DNA from: Rhipidocladum racemiflorum
Lineage: Eukaryota > Streptophyta > Magnoliopsida > Poales > Poaceae
Length of the DNA stretch: 64,000 nucleotides
Assembly: GCA_036346355.1 (NCBI GenBank)
Contig: CM070577.1
Location: 81,056,509 to 81,120,508, forward strand
Reading direction: 5' to 3'
The position numbers were made by a program, and so were the translations under genes. Below are positions 11,478 through 21,825 of this stretch, one piece after another (position 1 is the first letter of the stretch; every line of letters begins with the position of its first letter). Below the pieces are notes generated by a model, which saw only the letters and a program-made list of their open reading frames with translations, ran no database searches and was not told the DNA's origin.

Positions 11478-12163
11478 TAGCTGGCACGGGAGCGCGACTA
11501 AAACTACTCTAGCAAGCACAATAAATCACTAGAAATAGATAGCAAGAGCAAGCTAGAACAAATGCTAGTAAGGATTTGAATTAAAGCTAAGCAAAGAGCT
11601 AGATCTAGCTTTACAAAGACAAATCCAAACAAGCAAGACTAGGAAGTAAAAGTGAAAGGGAGGGACACAAATTTTCACCGTTGAGGTGGCTCGGTCGCAC
11701 TTGAGCCGGGGTCTCTTTCAACCCGCTTTCCTCCCGGTGTTGCACAAATGCACTCGCCGGCTTCACTTCTTGTCTCTTTCCTTTCGGAGGCGAGACTCGC
11801 CTTCACAAACGACCGGGGCTCACCACACGTGTTGGTAGGTCCCGGTGACTCCTAGCCGTCTAGGAGACCTTCAACCTCCAAGAGTAATAACACCACGAAG
11901 AATCGCTTGGAGGATCAACTAGTGCTCAAAGACTAGAAATGAATGCACCTAGCACTTTACTTCATCCTCTCCTCACCAAAATGGATCAACAACCAAATCT
12001 AATGGTGGGAGGAAGTATGAGCTCTATTGAATGCTTGGAAGAGGTTAGGAGTGGCTTGAATGCTGTAATGAATGAGCTCAATACCGTTCCTAGCCGTTGG
12101 GAGAGAGTGGGGGCTTTAAATAGTCTTTTCAAAAACTAGCCGTTACTCTCCTTTTTGTATAGG

Positions 12164-12331
12164 CCGGAGTGTCCGGACAAATAACCCGGAGACTCCGGAC
12201 ACAATGTCCGGATACTCTGGACAATCTAGAACCAAAGTGACCGAGGGGTCCAACCCAGAGACTCTGGACATATTGTCCGGATACTCCGGATTGAATCCGG
12301 ACACTCCGGACATAAGGTCCGGACTCTCCGA
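12164..12331. repeat. CCGGA palindrome cluster B in the SIRE-type LTR
   Basis: About seven CCGGA/TCCGG pairs over 170 bp in the outer part of the LTR, with spacers of roughly 8-20 bases. Confidence 0.8.
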
Positions 12332-12682
12332 GTTCACTGACTCGGTTTGATTTCCAGATTAAGGAAAATGCGAGTGTTTGAGTGCTAGTTTGTATGCAAG
12401 TTTTGACCTTGAGCACATGCACATCCTAAAACCGATTTTCCGTCGCATCCTCTTAATAGTACGGCTATCCTTAAGACTCAAAACAAATATGAAAATTACA
12501 AGTCTTCATCTTGATGCCGTTTTCTCGAAATTTGACGCGCTTATGACCATCCAATCTTATTCCGAGCTTGATGTGATCTCGATAACTGCATTAATCTTAG
12601 TTGAAGCATTAGATCACTTTAATTGTGTCATCATTAATCACCAAAACAAAATGAGGGGCCTAGATGCACTTTCAAAAACGGA

Positions 12683-12979
12683 TCAAAGAAAGGAAGAAGG
12701 TGGAAAATTCAAACCGCAGATAAAGAAGGGCGTAAAGACCACTGTTTCATCCTTGTTCATCGGGGTAGGATATGATTCGCCAGCGGATGAGCACCAGTGG
12801 ACCAATTCATGAGGAGGAATGTAACCCACCTCCTCCATCTTGACGAGGTGCTCCTCGATAACGATCGATGGTTGCCAGCATTTTTTGAGGCCCTCATCCT
12901 CGAATACCGCCTCAGTCGTGTCTGCTCCCTTCGGAGGAGCATCGCCTCTAGTAGCCGTCGCATGGGAACTGGACGCCAT
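12683..12979 (-). pseudogene. Antisense extra ORF of the Tat-type element (putative 'gypsy type' transposase-like family), truncated
   Basis: Starts with MASSSHATATRGDAPP and continues with VIEEHLVKMEEVGYIPPHEL, SSAGESYPTP and FTPFFICGLNFPP. These phrases recur in the grass protein family usually labelled putative gypsy-type transposon/transposase domain; that label comes from memory, and the biochemical role of the family is unknown to me. The gene is on the minus strand while its LTR, polypurine tract and element are on the plus strand. The frame ends after 98 residues, about 9 bases before the SIRE LTR at 12674, so the rest was displaced by that insertion and lies outside the window. Confidence 0.65.
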
Positions 12980-13477
12980 TGAAAAAAGGTGAAGAGTTCT
13001 CTTCGGCGGAAAAAGGCAAAGAAAAAAGGCAAGAAGTGACGGGGTTTTTGCGAATGCAGGTACTTGCGTCTTCTCAAAAATGGAAATATTTACAGGCCAC
13101 CTGCTCGCAGCGGGCGAATCCTTCCCCTTTGCGTGGTGCAGCAATCAGAGGGGCAGTTGGAAAGATGGTTGCCCACGCAAAGCGTCGCAGCCTTCGCAGA
13201 CTACAGTATTGAATGCCTCTATTCCCGATATTTCAAATCGTGTATAAACTCTGTCCAGTATTGAGTTTTTAAAGTCAATGTCGAGCTGTGGTTAGGCATG
13301 CTGGGAGTTCAAGAATGGCTGACGATCGGGCTATCGACCCTACATCTCCCCACTCAACTCTTAGTGGTCCAGTCCTACTGGAAGCTTTCGACTGCGAGCT
13401 TGTGCGGCATTACTTGACCAAGCCGAGGCTTAGCAGTGATCGACCGAATGCTCGACCTGAACCCATCGCTAAGTAGA

Positions 13478-13490
13478 GTTCGGGGGCTAC
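13478..13490 (+). other. Polypurine tract of the Tat-type element
   Basis: GTTCGGGGGCTAC directly before the LTR start. This G-rich tract next to an LTR primes second-strand synthesis and shows that the LTR is a plus-strand 3' LTR. Confidence 0.65.
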
Positions 13491-14086
13491 TATCGAATAT
13501 CTAAATATGGGATATACGCGTGCAACGGAAAGTCAAAAGATCATATCATATACTCCCAACATCTAGAGCCCTATTTCTGTGGGATGGGATATTTGCAGGA
13601 GTATCTCTATATCTGGAAGGACTCGATCATGTTCCCATAACAAGGAGACTAGCTCAAGTACGCTGGATAGCAAGGGAGGTTAGTTACCTTACGTGGATCC
13701 CGAGGACAAGGACCCCCAGTTAGGCACGACACGGAGTTCCTATCCGACAATGCCTCCAAAGGATGGTGCACCCAACTATAAAAAGAGAGGGAGGCGCACG
13801 GAGAAGGGGGCCGATACAAGAAGAAGCCAGAGGAAAGCGTCTGTGAGGCCATAGTCGAGAGATTAGATCTAGTGGTAGTCTTCCTGTCTTGATTATAACT
13901 AGAGATTAAACACCCCCGATCTGTACTCCACGTCGATCGATCTGATAGCGCAAAACCACAGGAGTCGGGTATTACTCGATCGTGAGGCCTGAACCTTTCT
14001 AATTCGTGCACTACCTGTTCTGTTGATCCTGCGACCCCCGAAGGTACCCGTTTATAAATTTACCGTTGATTTTATAACCTTCGACA
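13491..14086 (+). repeat. 3' LTR of the Tat-type element (596 bp)
   Basis: Starts TATCGAATATC (probably TGTCGAATATC with one change) and ends CCTTCGACA, giving a near-perfect TGTCGAA...TTCGACA terminal pair. The polypurine tract abuts its left end. The candidate target duplication on the right is GGTCA (14087-14091); the left copy is not in the window. Confidence 0.7.
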
Positions 14087-14447
14087 GGTCATGTGGACAA
14101 GAATGATCTGTCCTTGAAATTTTGTTTACAATTTTTTCCTTTTAGTATTGCTGAAATTGAACATGGTTACTCTTCCAGTATTGAGTTGCATCTCCATAAT
14201 ATTTTGCTAGTAGGTGGACAAGAATGATATGTCCTTGTGATTTTATTTCCAAATTTTGTTTTTTTGCATTAAAGTCAATATAAGTATTGAGAGAATAACA
14301 AGATAGAAAAAATAGATGAAATTTGAGTTGTGCCATGATGAGTTGGTGAGCTTTTGGTGTTATCTAGTTATTTAGGTGAGTCCTTTTTTTACCTCATGCA
14401 GACTTTTTTTGCTCATACTGATTTTTGTCCCCCCCTGAAGTGTGCAG
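14087..14447. other. Intergenic stretch with a partial direct duplication
   Basis: The phrase TGGACAAGAATGAT followed by TGTCCTTG occurs at about 14094 and again at about 14215, an imperfect direct repeat with a spacing near 120 bp. No gene is seen. It may belong to the 5' part of the Harbinger-like element that follows. Confidence 0.5.
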
Positions 14448-15398
14448 ATGGTAGGTGTTGCCAAGTGGAACAATGATAATACTAGAATAGTTTATGAATT
14501 GTTTGCTGAACAAGTTAGTATTGGGAATCGGCTAAATACCCACTTAAGCCATGTAGGCTATGCTGAAGTATAAAAGAGGTTTAAGGAGAGGACCAGCCTC
14601 GAGTACAACAAGAGGCAATTTAAGAATAAATGGGACAAATTGAAGAATGAATGGACCACTTAGAATAGATTGCTCATGAGGGAAACTGGGGCTGGTTGGG
14701 ACAATGATAAGGGCACCATCAAGGTGGACAACAATTGGTGGACTAAGGCAAAGGCAGTAAATTCTATTTTACCTTTTCTGATTTATGAACTAATGTTCCA
14801 AAAATTCTAATAATCATAACATGTCTCCTTTTGGTTTTAACAGGATATTCTAGGTTGTGCCAAGTTTCGCAAGCAAGGCATTCAAAATTTGGACTTACTC
14901 AGGGTGATGTTCAAAGACATCACAAATGATGGTGCTAACCATTGGTCTCCTGCAGGGGGCAAGTTGTCTCAACAGCCCCAGGAGACTCCTACAATAAATG
15001 TTGATGCTAAGGACAACATTGAGGAGTTGGATAAAACAAATCATGAGGAATCTCCTAGTATTGCACCAGGAAAGAGAGCGGCTCGGGTGGTTGCTGACAA
15101 GGGAAAAAAGCCTAAGATTGATTCAGCACAAGTCATTCAAGATTAGATTACAAGGATAGCTGATCTGACAGAAAAGTCTCAATCAACTTTTGAGTCTTTA
15201 CCAATAGAGATGATCCTTGTTCTATTAAACTTGTTATGGACATGGTAGTTGAATGTGATGCAACATGGGATAGCAACGAGCATTTTATTACCACAGAGTT
15301 GTTTGTGAAAAGAGAGAAAAGGATAATATTTGTTACCATGCCCCCCACAAGTTCCTTACAATTGGCTAAAGAGGAAGTACAATGCTAAGTATGGGTCG
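14448..15398 (+). pseudogene. Myb/SANT-like DNA-binding protein of a PIF/Harbinger element, broken
   Basis: PIF/Harbinger elements carry, besides the transposase, a Myb/SANT-like protein that helps bind DNA. Here the frame opens at 14448 with MVGVAKWNNDNTRIVYELFA and continues RQFKNKWDKLKNEW and WTKAKA, the tri-helical Myb-like pattern with spaced tryptophans. In-frame stops interrupt it (for example near 14570 and 14660). An intron of about 90 bases with GT and a TTTTAACAG acceptor (14757-14844) leads to DLLRVMFKDITNDGANHWSP. The end, NWLKRKYNAKYGS near 15360-15400, is in a different frame. The relative KRKY motif and a distal acidic region resemble proteins labelled L10-interacting MYB. It is a clear pseudogene, upstream of and co-oriented with the transposase. 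Confidence 0.65.
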
Positions 15399-15647
15399 TA
15401 GATGTTGTGTTGTGATGTAACAATGTTATGAACATACCCTTATGTACGCTTGCTTTTAAGATTGTTACTTATCTTTGTTGAACTATATTAGATTGTTAAG
15501 TTATGAACCATATTTGCTTGATATCAATTTGTTTTGTATGTTGTTTGTATGTTGTTTGTTCATATTATTAATTGTTGTCCATAGTATTGGTCTTTGTACT
15601 TATTATTGTTGATTTTTGTCCATATTTTGTGATGTATGTACAGATAT

Positions 15648-16897
15648 CATCGAAAAGTGATACTGATGATAGCAATGGTGGAGAGGTTGAAGAACATGAA
15701 TTCAATAAGCGTATGATGCGTAGACGCCAAGCTATGAATGTTCTATGCCTATTTGCTGTATCTCTTGTAGCTCAGTACTTTTCAACCTATATGGATAAGG
15801 CAGAGCCTAGAACCTCAATTCTCAGTGTGATGGGTTGGTTGAGGGAGACACTATCTACTCCGGGAGAAAGTCATCGGATATTACGTATGAACTGTACTAT
15901 CTTCTTTGACCTTCATGATTTGTTGGTGAGTAAGTACAACCTAAGACCATCCAAACATATAAATACTCACGAGGCACTTGCAATATTTCTATGGATCTCT
16001 AGTGGATGTGAGTCGAATAGGAGAACACAAAATCGGTTCTAGCACTCGGGCGAAACTATTAGCACAAAGTTTGATGAGGTCCTTCATTGTGTAGTCCCCA
16101 TGGCGATAGATTATGTGAAACCTAAGGACCCTAACTTCTCTATTGTCCATAGCACGATTAGAGATGATAAAAGGGCTTATCCACAATTCAAGGAATGCAT
16201 TGGTGCTCTTGATGGGACTCACATTCGTGTATCTATACCACTTGACTAACAAGTTAGGTACATTGGAAGGTCAAGAAGTCCATCTCAAAATGTGTTGGCA
16301 GTTTGTGATTTTGATATGTGTTACCGAGATGTCTTCCCACATCTTCCACAAGGTAACTCACTACATGAAATTCCTCTCTTTAAATAATATACTATCATTA
16401 GCTGAATCTATGTTATGATTTAAGACAAGTATTACATTGTGGATGCTCGCTATCCAAACCGGCCGGGTTATCTAGCTCTATACAAGGGAGAAAGATACCA
16501 TGTTCCTAACTTTCATAGAGGTACGGAACCAACTACTGTCAAGGAGAAGTTCAATAGAGTACATCCAAGTGTACGTAATGTGGTTAAGCAATTGTTTGGA
16601 GTATGGAAGATGAAATGGCAAATTTTGCTCAAGATGTCGAGTTATCAGATGATCAAGCAAAATTTGATTGTTGCGACTACTATGGCGCTTCACAACTTTA
16701 TACGTGAGCATGCTAGCGATGATTGGCATTTTCGTAGGTGCGATCGTGATCCAGATTATGTGCCTACCATTCCATCAAGATATCAAAGTAGTGCAATTTC
16801 TCAAAATGCATTCGATGGGTCAACATCACAACTGAATGATCGATCAATGGATAGTTTTCATGATGAGCTTACAAGCGCTATTGCTCTTTCTTGGTGA
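15648..16897 (+). pseudogene. PIF/Harbinger transposase (DDE_Tnp_4 type), broken
   Basis: DDE transposase of the PIF/Harbinger superfamily, related to HARBI1. Visible in order: an N-terminal helical region (RRRQAMNVLCLFAVSLVAQY, LRMNCTIFFDLHDLL); the first catalytic Asp in GALDGTHIRVSIP (near 16200); a middle region AVCDFDMCYRDVFP; the second Asp in YYIVDARYPNRPGYLALYKG (near 16440); and FNRVHPSVRNVVKQLFGVWK (near 16560-16610), where the family has a catalytic Glu just after RNVI. Here that place reads VVKQLFG, so the Glu is lost. In-frame stops occur at about 16040 and 16246, and an intron-like break follows 16350. The C-terminus (FIREHASDDWHFRRCD) is well kept. It lies in the same orientation as the Myb-like gene. 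I could not find convincing terminal inverted repeats. Confidence 0.78.
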
Positions 16898-17537
16898 CAT
16901 TAGGGATATGTATCTCTATGAGCTATTATTCAGCTTTATTTAACTGGGACATCTATTAGCATGAATTTTTTGTTACAAAATCTCTTCTGTTTCTAAAGTT
17001 ATCCTATACACTCTCTACTATAAACTAATCGGTTTGCTCTGTAATTGATTCTAGTCCTGATGTACTGATTTAAATGACGGGCAACTGGCAAGCATGATGA
17101 GATAGCCTTTAGAACTGTTTCTGTTGCCTCTTTTCAGCTGATCATTTAGCATGATCAAGAAGAAATCACGTCTTAAGTAATGACATCGCGGAAGTAGTAA
17201 TTGGGAAAAGATCCTTTCTGCTGTTCTAGTACTTGCCTTCTTTGTTTCCTGCCCACGACACAATTGACAAGCAAAGGTGAGCAAGATCAAAAAGCGAACA
17301 TAGCCTTGGCACTAACTTCCCTGGGGATTATTTGGGATGACCACATCAGAAATTTATAATGAAGTCCCGTATCAGTTCATATTAGCTACTTTAATTCAAT
17401 GCCAGCTAGTGCAAAGACACCAGACCAGATACCACCTTATGGTTGACCATACTTGGTTACGCATGGCAGAACGATGCCATTACGTGGTGTCAAGCATTAA
17501 CCATACCATTAACCCCTGGTCACAGTTAATGCCCTTG
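16898..17537. other. Gap with nothing recognised
   Basis: This 640 bp lies between the Harbinger transposase and the LINE. It includes the 3' untranslated end of the former. No gene, TIR or clear repeat is visible. Confidence 0.5.
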
Positions 17538-20250
17538 ATAGGTCACTTTCAGATCATAGTCCACTTTTGCTCAATACTAGAGCAGCCTTTCACAAGGGAA
17601 ACCAGCCATTGTTCAAATTTGAACTTGGATGGTTTACTAGGGAAGGCTTCTTTGAAATGGTTTCCAAATGTTGGCACAATGAGAATAGGGGGAATACTTC
17701 CATAGTGAGGTGGCAATTTAAAATTAGAAGTCTCAGACAACAATTACGAGGTTGGGCAAAGAATACTAGTGAAACTTACAAGAAAGAAAAGAAAGAGTTA
17801 CTTCACATTCTTGATGAGCTTGATAAACAATCAGAGTACACTGGGCTATCTAATGAGGAAATTAATCTCAAACAACGTTCTGCTGAGAGGCTAGCCCAGT
17901 TGTTACGTGAGGAGGAAATTAAGTGGTACCAAAGAGCGGAAGTCAAACATAACCTCGAGGGGGATAATAACACTAAATACTTTCATTTGGTAGCTAATGG
18001 TAAGTATCAGAAACAACGGATCTTTCAACTAGAGCAAGATGAGGAATAATAATTGGGGATATACAGATTAAGAAATACATAACCAAATATTATAAAGGTC
18101 TTTTTGGACTCCCGGACAACAATCATTTTTCAATAGTTGAATCTCACTGGGAAGATATCCCTCAAGTTTCTGCACTAGAGTATGACATCCTCACGCAGGC
18201 GTTTAGTGAGAAAGAGGTGAGGGAGGCCATTTTTCAAATGGAACTTAACAAAGCACCTGGACCAGATAGATTCCCAGCTGAATTTTACCAAGTGTTATGA
18301 GAGGTCATTAAGAATGATTTAATGGCAATGTTTCACAATTTACACAATGGTGCCTTGCCTCTATTCAGTTTAAATTTTGGAATTATCATGCTTTTGCCAA
18401 AGAATAAAGATGCGAAGCAAATAAAACATTACCGACCAATTTGTCTCTTGAATGTTAGCTTTAAAATTTTCACTAAAGTAGGTACTAACAGCTCACAAGT
18501 GTTGCTGAAAATGTTGTACACCCTACTCAGACGGTTTTATGTCAGGTAGGAACATACTGGATGGCGTGATTATTCTTCATGAAACAATTCACGAGATGCA
18601 TAAGAAAAATTGGAAGGGGTAATTTTTAAAGTGGACTTTGAAAAGGCCTATGATAAGGTCAAATGGCCTTTTCTACAACAAACTTTAAGGATGAAAGGAT
18701 TCTCACCACAGTCGTGTTCATGGATTGAGAGCTTTGTTGCCGGGGGAAGTGTTGGCATCAAGGCCAATGATGACATTGGGCCGTACTTTCAAACTCAAAA
18801 AGGACTATGCCAGGGTGATCCATTATCCCCTATATTATTTAATATCATCGTGGATATGTTGTCTGTTATTTTAGAACATGCCAAAAAGGGCGGGATGATA
18901 CGTGGATTGGTACCTCATTTGGTGGATGATGGGTTATCTATTCTACAGTATGCAGATGACACCATCTTATTTTTGGAACATGATTTTGAAAAGGCCAAAA
19001 GTTTGAAGTTATTGCTATGTGCATTTGAACAACTTTCTGGTCTTAAAATCAATTTCCATAAAAGTGAAATTTTTTGTTTTGGTGCTGCTAAGGAATTTGA
19101 GGCTCAATACACCCAACTTTTTGGTTGTAGATTGGGCAATTTCCCTTTTCGTTATCTTGGTATACCAATTCATTATAGAAAACTAAGGGTCAGTGAGTGG
19201 AAGGGGGTAGAAGAAAGATTTGAAAAGCGCTTGAGTAGTTAGAAGGGCAAGCATTTGTCCACTGAAAGTCGATTAGTACTTCTAAATTCCATGCTTAGCA
19301 GCTTACCCATGTTTATGCTATCTTTTTTTGAGATACCACGTGGGGTGCTTAAACGGTTGGACTATTACAGATCCAGATCTTTCTGGCAAAGTAATACCCA
19401 TAAAAAATATAAGCTAGCTAAGTGGAATATATTATGTCGACCTAGGGATCAAGGTGGCATAGGCATTCAAGATCTCGGTGTCAAAAATATCTGTTTACTT
19501 AGCAAATGGCTTTTCAAGTTATTAAATGATGACGGTATCTGGCAAATTCTTCTCAAAAGAAAATATCTGGGGAAAAATATCTATTCACTATTTCTCATGT
19601 AGAAAGGAAACCAAGGGACTGTCCTTTTGGGTTGGCCTAATGAAAGTCAAACATCATCTGTTTAGATTTGGGTCTTTTCAACTTTGTGATGGATCCCAAA
19701 TACGATTTTGGTAGGATATATGACTTGGGAACATCCCTCTCAGTGCACAATACCCTCGACTGTTTAATATTATTCGGAAAAAACATGCCATGATAGTCGA
19801 AGTAATGTGTTCTGTCCCACTTAATGTGTCTTTTTGTAGGGCCATTGCAAGACAAATTTACTGGCCAGGTATGAGCTTGTTTCAAAGATTAATGGTAGGC
19901 ATTTATCATCAGAACAGGATACTTTTCGATGGAATCTCCATCAGAATGAATAGCTCTCTGTTCGATAGATGTATACAATCTTAATGCATCAAAATATCCC
20001 AGTTACAAATTGACAACTTGGAAGCTTAAAGTGCCATTAAAAATAAAAATTTATATTTGGTACTTACGTCGTGGGGTAATATTAACAAAAGATAACCTAT
20101 GCAAAAGAAATTGGAAGGGTAGCAAAACATGTTGTTTTTGTAACAATGATGAAACTATTCAAGACCTCTTTTTTGACTGCCAGTTTCTCGTTTTGCATGG
20201 CGTGTTATACAAGCGGTTTGTAATCTTTCATCTCCTAGTAGCATGACCAA
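17538..20250 (+). pseudogene. LINE ORF2: endonuclease end, reverse transcriptase and zinc-finger region, broken
   Basis: ORF2 nicks DNA and reverse-transcribes the LINE RNA. The piece starts with LSDHSPLLLNTR, the last catalytic motif of the endonuclease (17545-17580). A linker follows (WFTREGFFEMVSKCW, EEIKWYQRAEVKHNLEGDNN, FHLVANGKYQK). The reverse transcriptase shows EVREAIFQMELNKAPGPDRF (18210-18280), HYRPICLLNVSFKI, VDFEKAYDKVKW, GLCQGDPLSPILFNI and the catalytic YADDTILFLE (18948-18977). After it come FPFRYLGIPIHYRKL and, at 20010-20190, WKLKVPLKIKIYIW with CCFCNNDETIQDLFFDC, the zf-RVT zinc region. Stops and frameshifts at about 18050, 18298, 18548, 19240 and 19600 make it non-functional. 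Confidence 0.85.
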
Positions 20251-20717
20251 TATGTTTGGGAACTGGTTATTGGGGTTGAGAAAGGAATTAAGGCCTCACT
20301 TTTTGGTTGGAGCTGCCGCTTTGTGTTGGTCAATTTGGCTATGTCGAAATGATGTGGTTTTTCATAGAAAAAAATATCTAATCCATTGCAGGTTATCTAT
20401 ATTTGCACTAACTAATTGCGATCATGGTCTGTGCTTCAGCGTGTAGACGATCAGGAGATGGTGCTATCGGCTTGCAAATCGCTGGAAATCGTGGTCAGGG
20501 ATCTCTTTATCACTCATGGATGGCGATTCAGTAATAGGCTGTGTGTGGACTGAAGCTTTATGTTTCATATTTCTTATGGCTTGTTGCAACTTTACTTCCG
20601 TATTTAGACCTCTTTTGTGGCAGCTTTTTTTTACTGTAACACTGCAATAATTTGATTGGCTATGTGCATCTCACGATGCAGAGGCCCGAAGATTTAATCT
20701 TTCATTATATAAAAAAA
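17538..20717 (+). mobile_element. 5'-truncated L1-type LINE retrotransposon
   Basis: A non-LTR retrotransposon on the plus strand, beginning inside the end of the endonuclease domain and finishing with the typical plant LINE tail (the phrase CGATGCAGAGGCCCGAAG followed by an A-rich end, TATAAAAAAACC, near 20715). Everything upstream of the endonuclease SDH motif appears missing, as is normal for truncated reverse transcription. It lies outside and left of CACTA1. Confidence 0.82.
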
Positions 20718-20825
20718 CCCACATCATTCCTAGTCCTCGTCGAGCATAATCGTAGAAACTATAGTGCCACATGCTTCTAGTCTACAAAGGAAAAAATGGA
20801 CGGAAATATTACAAGTGAGGGTAGT

Positions 20826-20983
20826 CTAGTCTGTTTGCTCATAGTTCTCACTCTTAGATCCAAAGCTAACATCATAGCTAAACACTTTCTTTGACAACTT
20901 TAGATTCTTACTGTTAGTGGATCCAAGTGAGAACTGAATCTGGAGCTATAAAATTTGAAGCTGGGGCCATACCAAACAGGACC
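20826..20983. repeat. Probable Tourist-like MITE
   Basis: The right end reads CCAAACAGGACC followed by TAA, the mirror of the Tourist/PIF start GGTCCTGTTTGG with a TAA/TTA duplication. Inside, AGTTCTCACTCTTAGATCCA pairs with TGGATCCAAGTGAGAACT, so the element folds back on itself. The left end is degenerate, so the start is approximate. Confidence 0.5.
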
Positions 20984-21074
20984 TAATGGACAAGAAGTAG
21001 AAGGAATAGCGCCAAAACAGGGACAATCACTTGTAGTTTGCAAAAATGTTATTTGGACAACACCCCTTTGCAAA

Positions 21075-21312
21075 CACTACTACAGAACCGGCCTTCACAA
21101 TCGGTCTATCACAAGCGATTAGGTGCGCACCGCTTGTGGAGTCCCGTGCCACAAGCGGTTCGTGGGCAACGGACGGGAGGGGGTCTCTAGAAGCGGTGCT
21201 TCACACGAACCCCTTCTGGAGCCTCCTATCTAGAAGCGGTTCGTGTTTGGAACCGCTTTTAGAGGTCTAGTGGGGCGCCAGAAGCGGTTTGTGTGTAGAA
21301 CCGCTTGTAGAA
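21075..21312. repeat. CACTA1 5' terminal inverted repeat and subterminal repeats
   Basis: The 17-bp terminal repeat is followed by about eight copies of an AAGCGGTT-type motif in both orientations. In En/Spm, repeats of this kind bind the accessory protein TNPA, which brings the two ends together. Confidence 0.85.
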
Positions 21313-21458
21313 ACCCCCTCCCGCCCAAATGATTTAAACCCTGTCTTCCTTCCCCGAGCTCGCACAGGACATCACAGTGGTGGGCCGAGAGCTGTTCATG
21401 GCGAGGTGCTGCCAAAATTTTAAATTGAGGCTATTAGATCCGAATTAATTGTTCTAAG

Positions 21459-21825
21459 GTGAGTAATATGTTGCTGACATCCTTCTCACCTAGATATTGA
21501 TGTTTTTTGTGCATTGGATGTTGAGAAATTATGTTTTGTTGGCTTATATTTTTTCCCTAATTAAGGTGATATATATTGTTTGGTGTATGAAATGAAATTC
21601 AATAAATGTGAAACGATGAAATGGTACAAAGGTGTGGAAGAGAAAAGATTTGTATGAAAATGTAACAATTAGTTAGTTTTATTTTAAAAAATGCAGGAGG
21701 ATTAGAAATAATTAGTTGGCTTTAGTTAAAAGAACACAGAATGTTTAAAAAATACAAAACTATTAGTCATAGTTAGCTTTAATAGAATATTGTGATAGAT
21801 GTTGTTATTATTTTTATTTGTGTAG
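21459..21825 (+). other. 5' UTR intron of the CACTA1 transposase gene
   Basis: A donor AAG|GTGAGT at 21459 and an acceptor TTTGTGTAG ending at 21825, immediately before the start codon at 21826. CACTA2 has the same arrangement (38506-39122). Confidence 0.6.

Larger units (their letters stand above)
5411..12674 (-). mobile_element. SIRE/Maximus-type Ty1-copia retrotransposon, 5' LTR to 3' region
   Basis: A copia element on the minus strand with 5' LTR (12674 to 11314), initiator-Met primer site, gag, pol and a 3' non-coding region up to the Tekay insertion at 5410. Gene order inside pol is protease, integrase, reverse transcriptase, RNase H, which is copia order. The long gag with a zinc knuckle followed by a coiled-coil tail is typical of the SIRE/Maximus group. 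Its 3' LTR should lie left of the Tekay element, outside the window. The right end breaks an antisense ORF of a Tat-type element. It is among the best-preserved elements here. Confidence 0.85.
11314..12674 (-). repeat. 5' LTR of the SIRE-type element (1361 bp)
   Basis: The minus-strand ends are TGAAAGTGCATC (at 12674) and GGTCCTTTCA (at 11314), so TGAAAG and CTTTCA form a six-base inverted terminal pair. The primer site adjoins the inner end. Two clusters of CCGGA palindromes lie inside. The partner LTR is outside the window, so divergence and target duplication cannot be measured. Confidence 0.88.
12675..14086 (+). mobile_element. 3' end of a Tat-type Ty3-gypsy element, cut by the SIRE insertion
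   Basis: A plus-strand LTR element of which only the 3' end remains: an antisense extra ORF (12979 down to the break at 12675), non-coding sequence (12980-13477), a polypurine tract (TTCGGGGGCTAC) and the 3' LTR (13491-14086). An additional ORF on the opposite strand between pol and the 3' LTR is a known feature of the Tat lineage. The SIRE-type element inserted into that ORF. The 5' part of this element should lie beyond the SIRE and Tekay insertions, outside the window. Confidence 0.7.
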
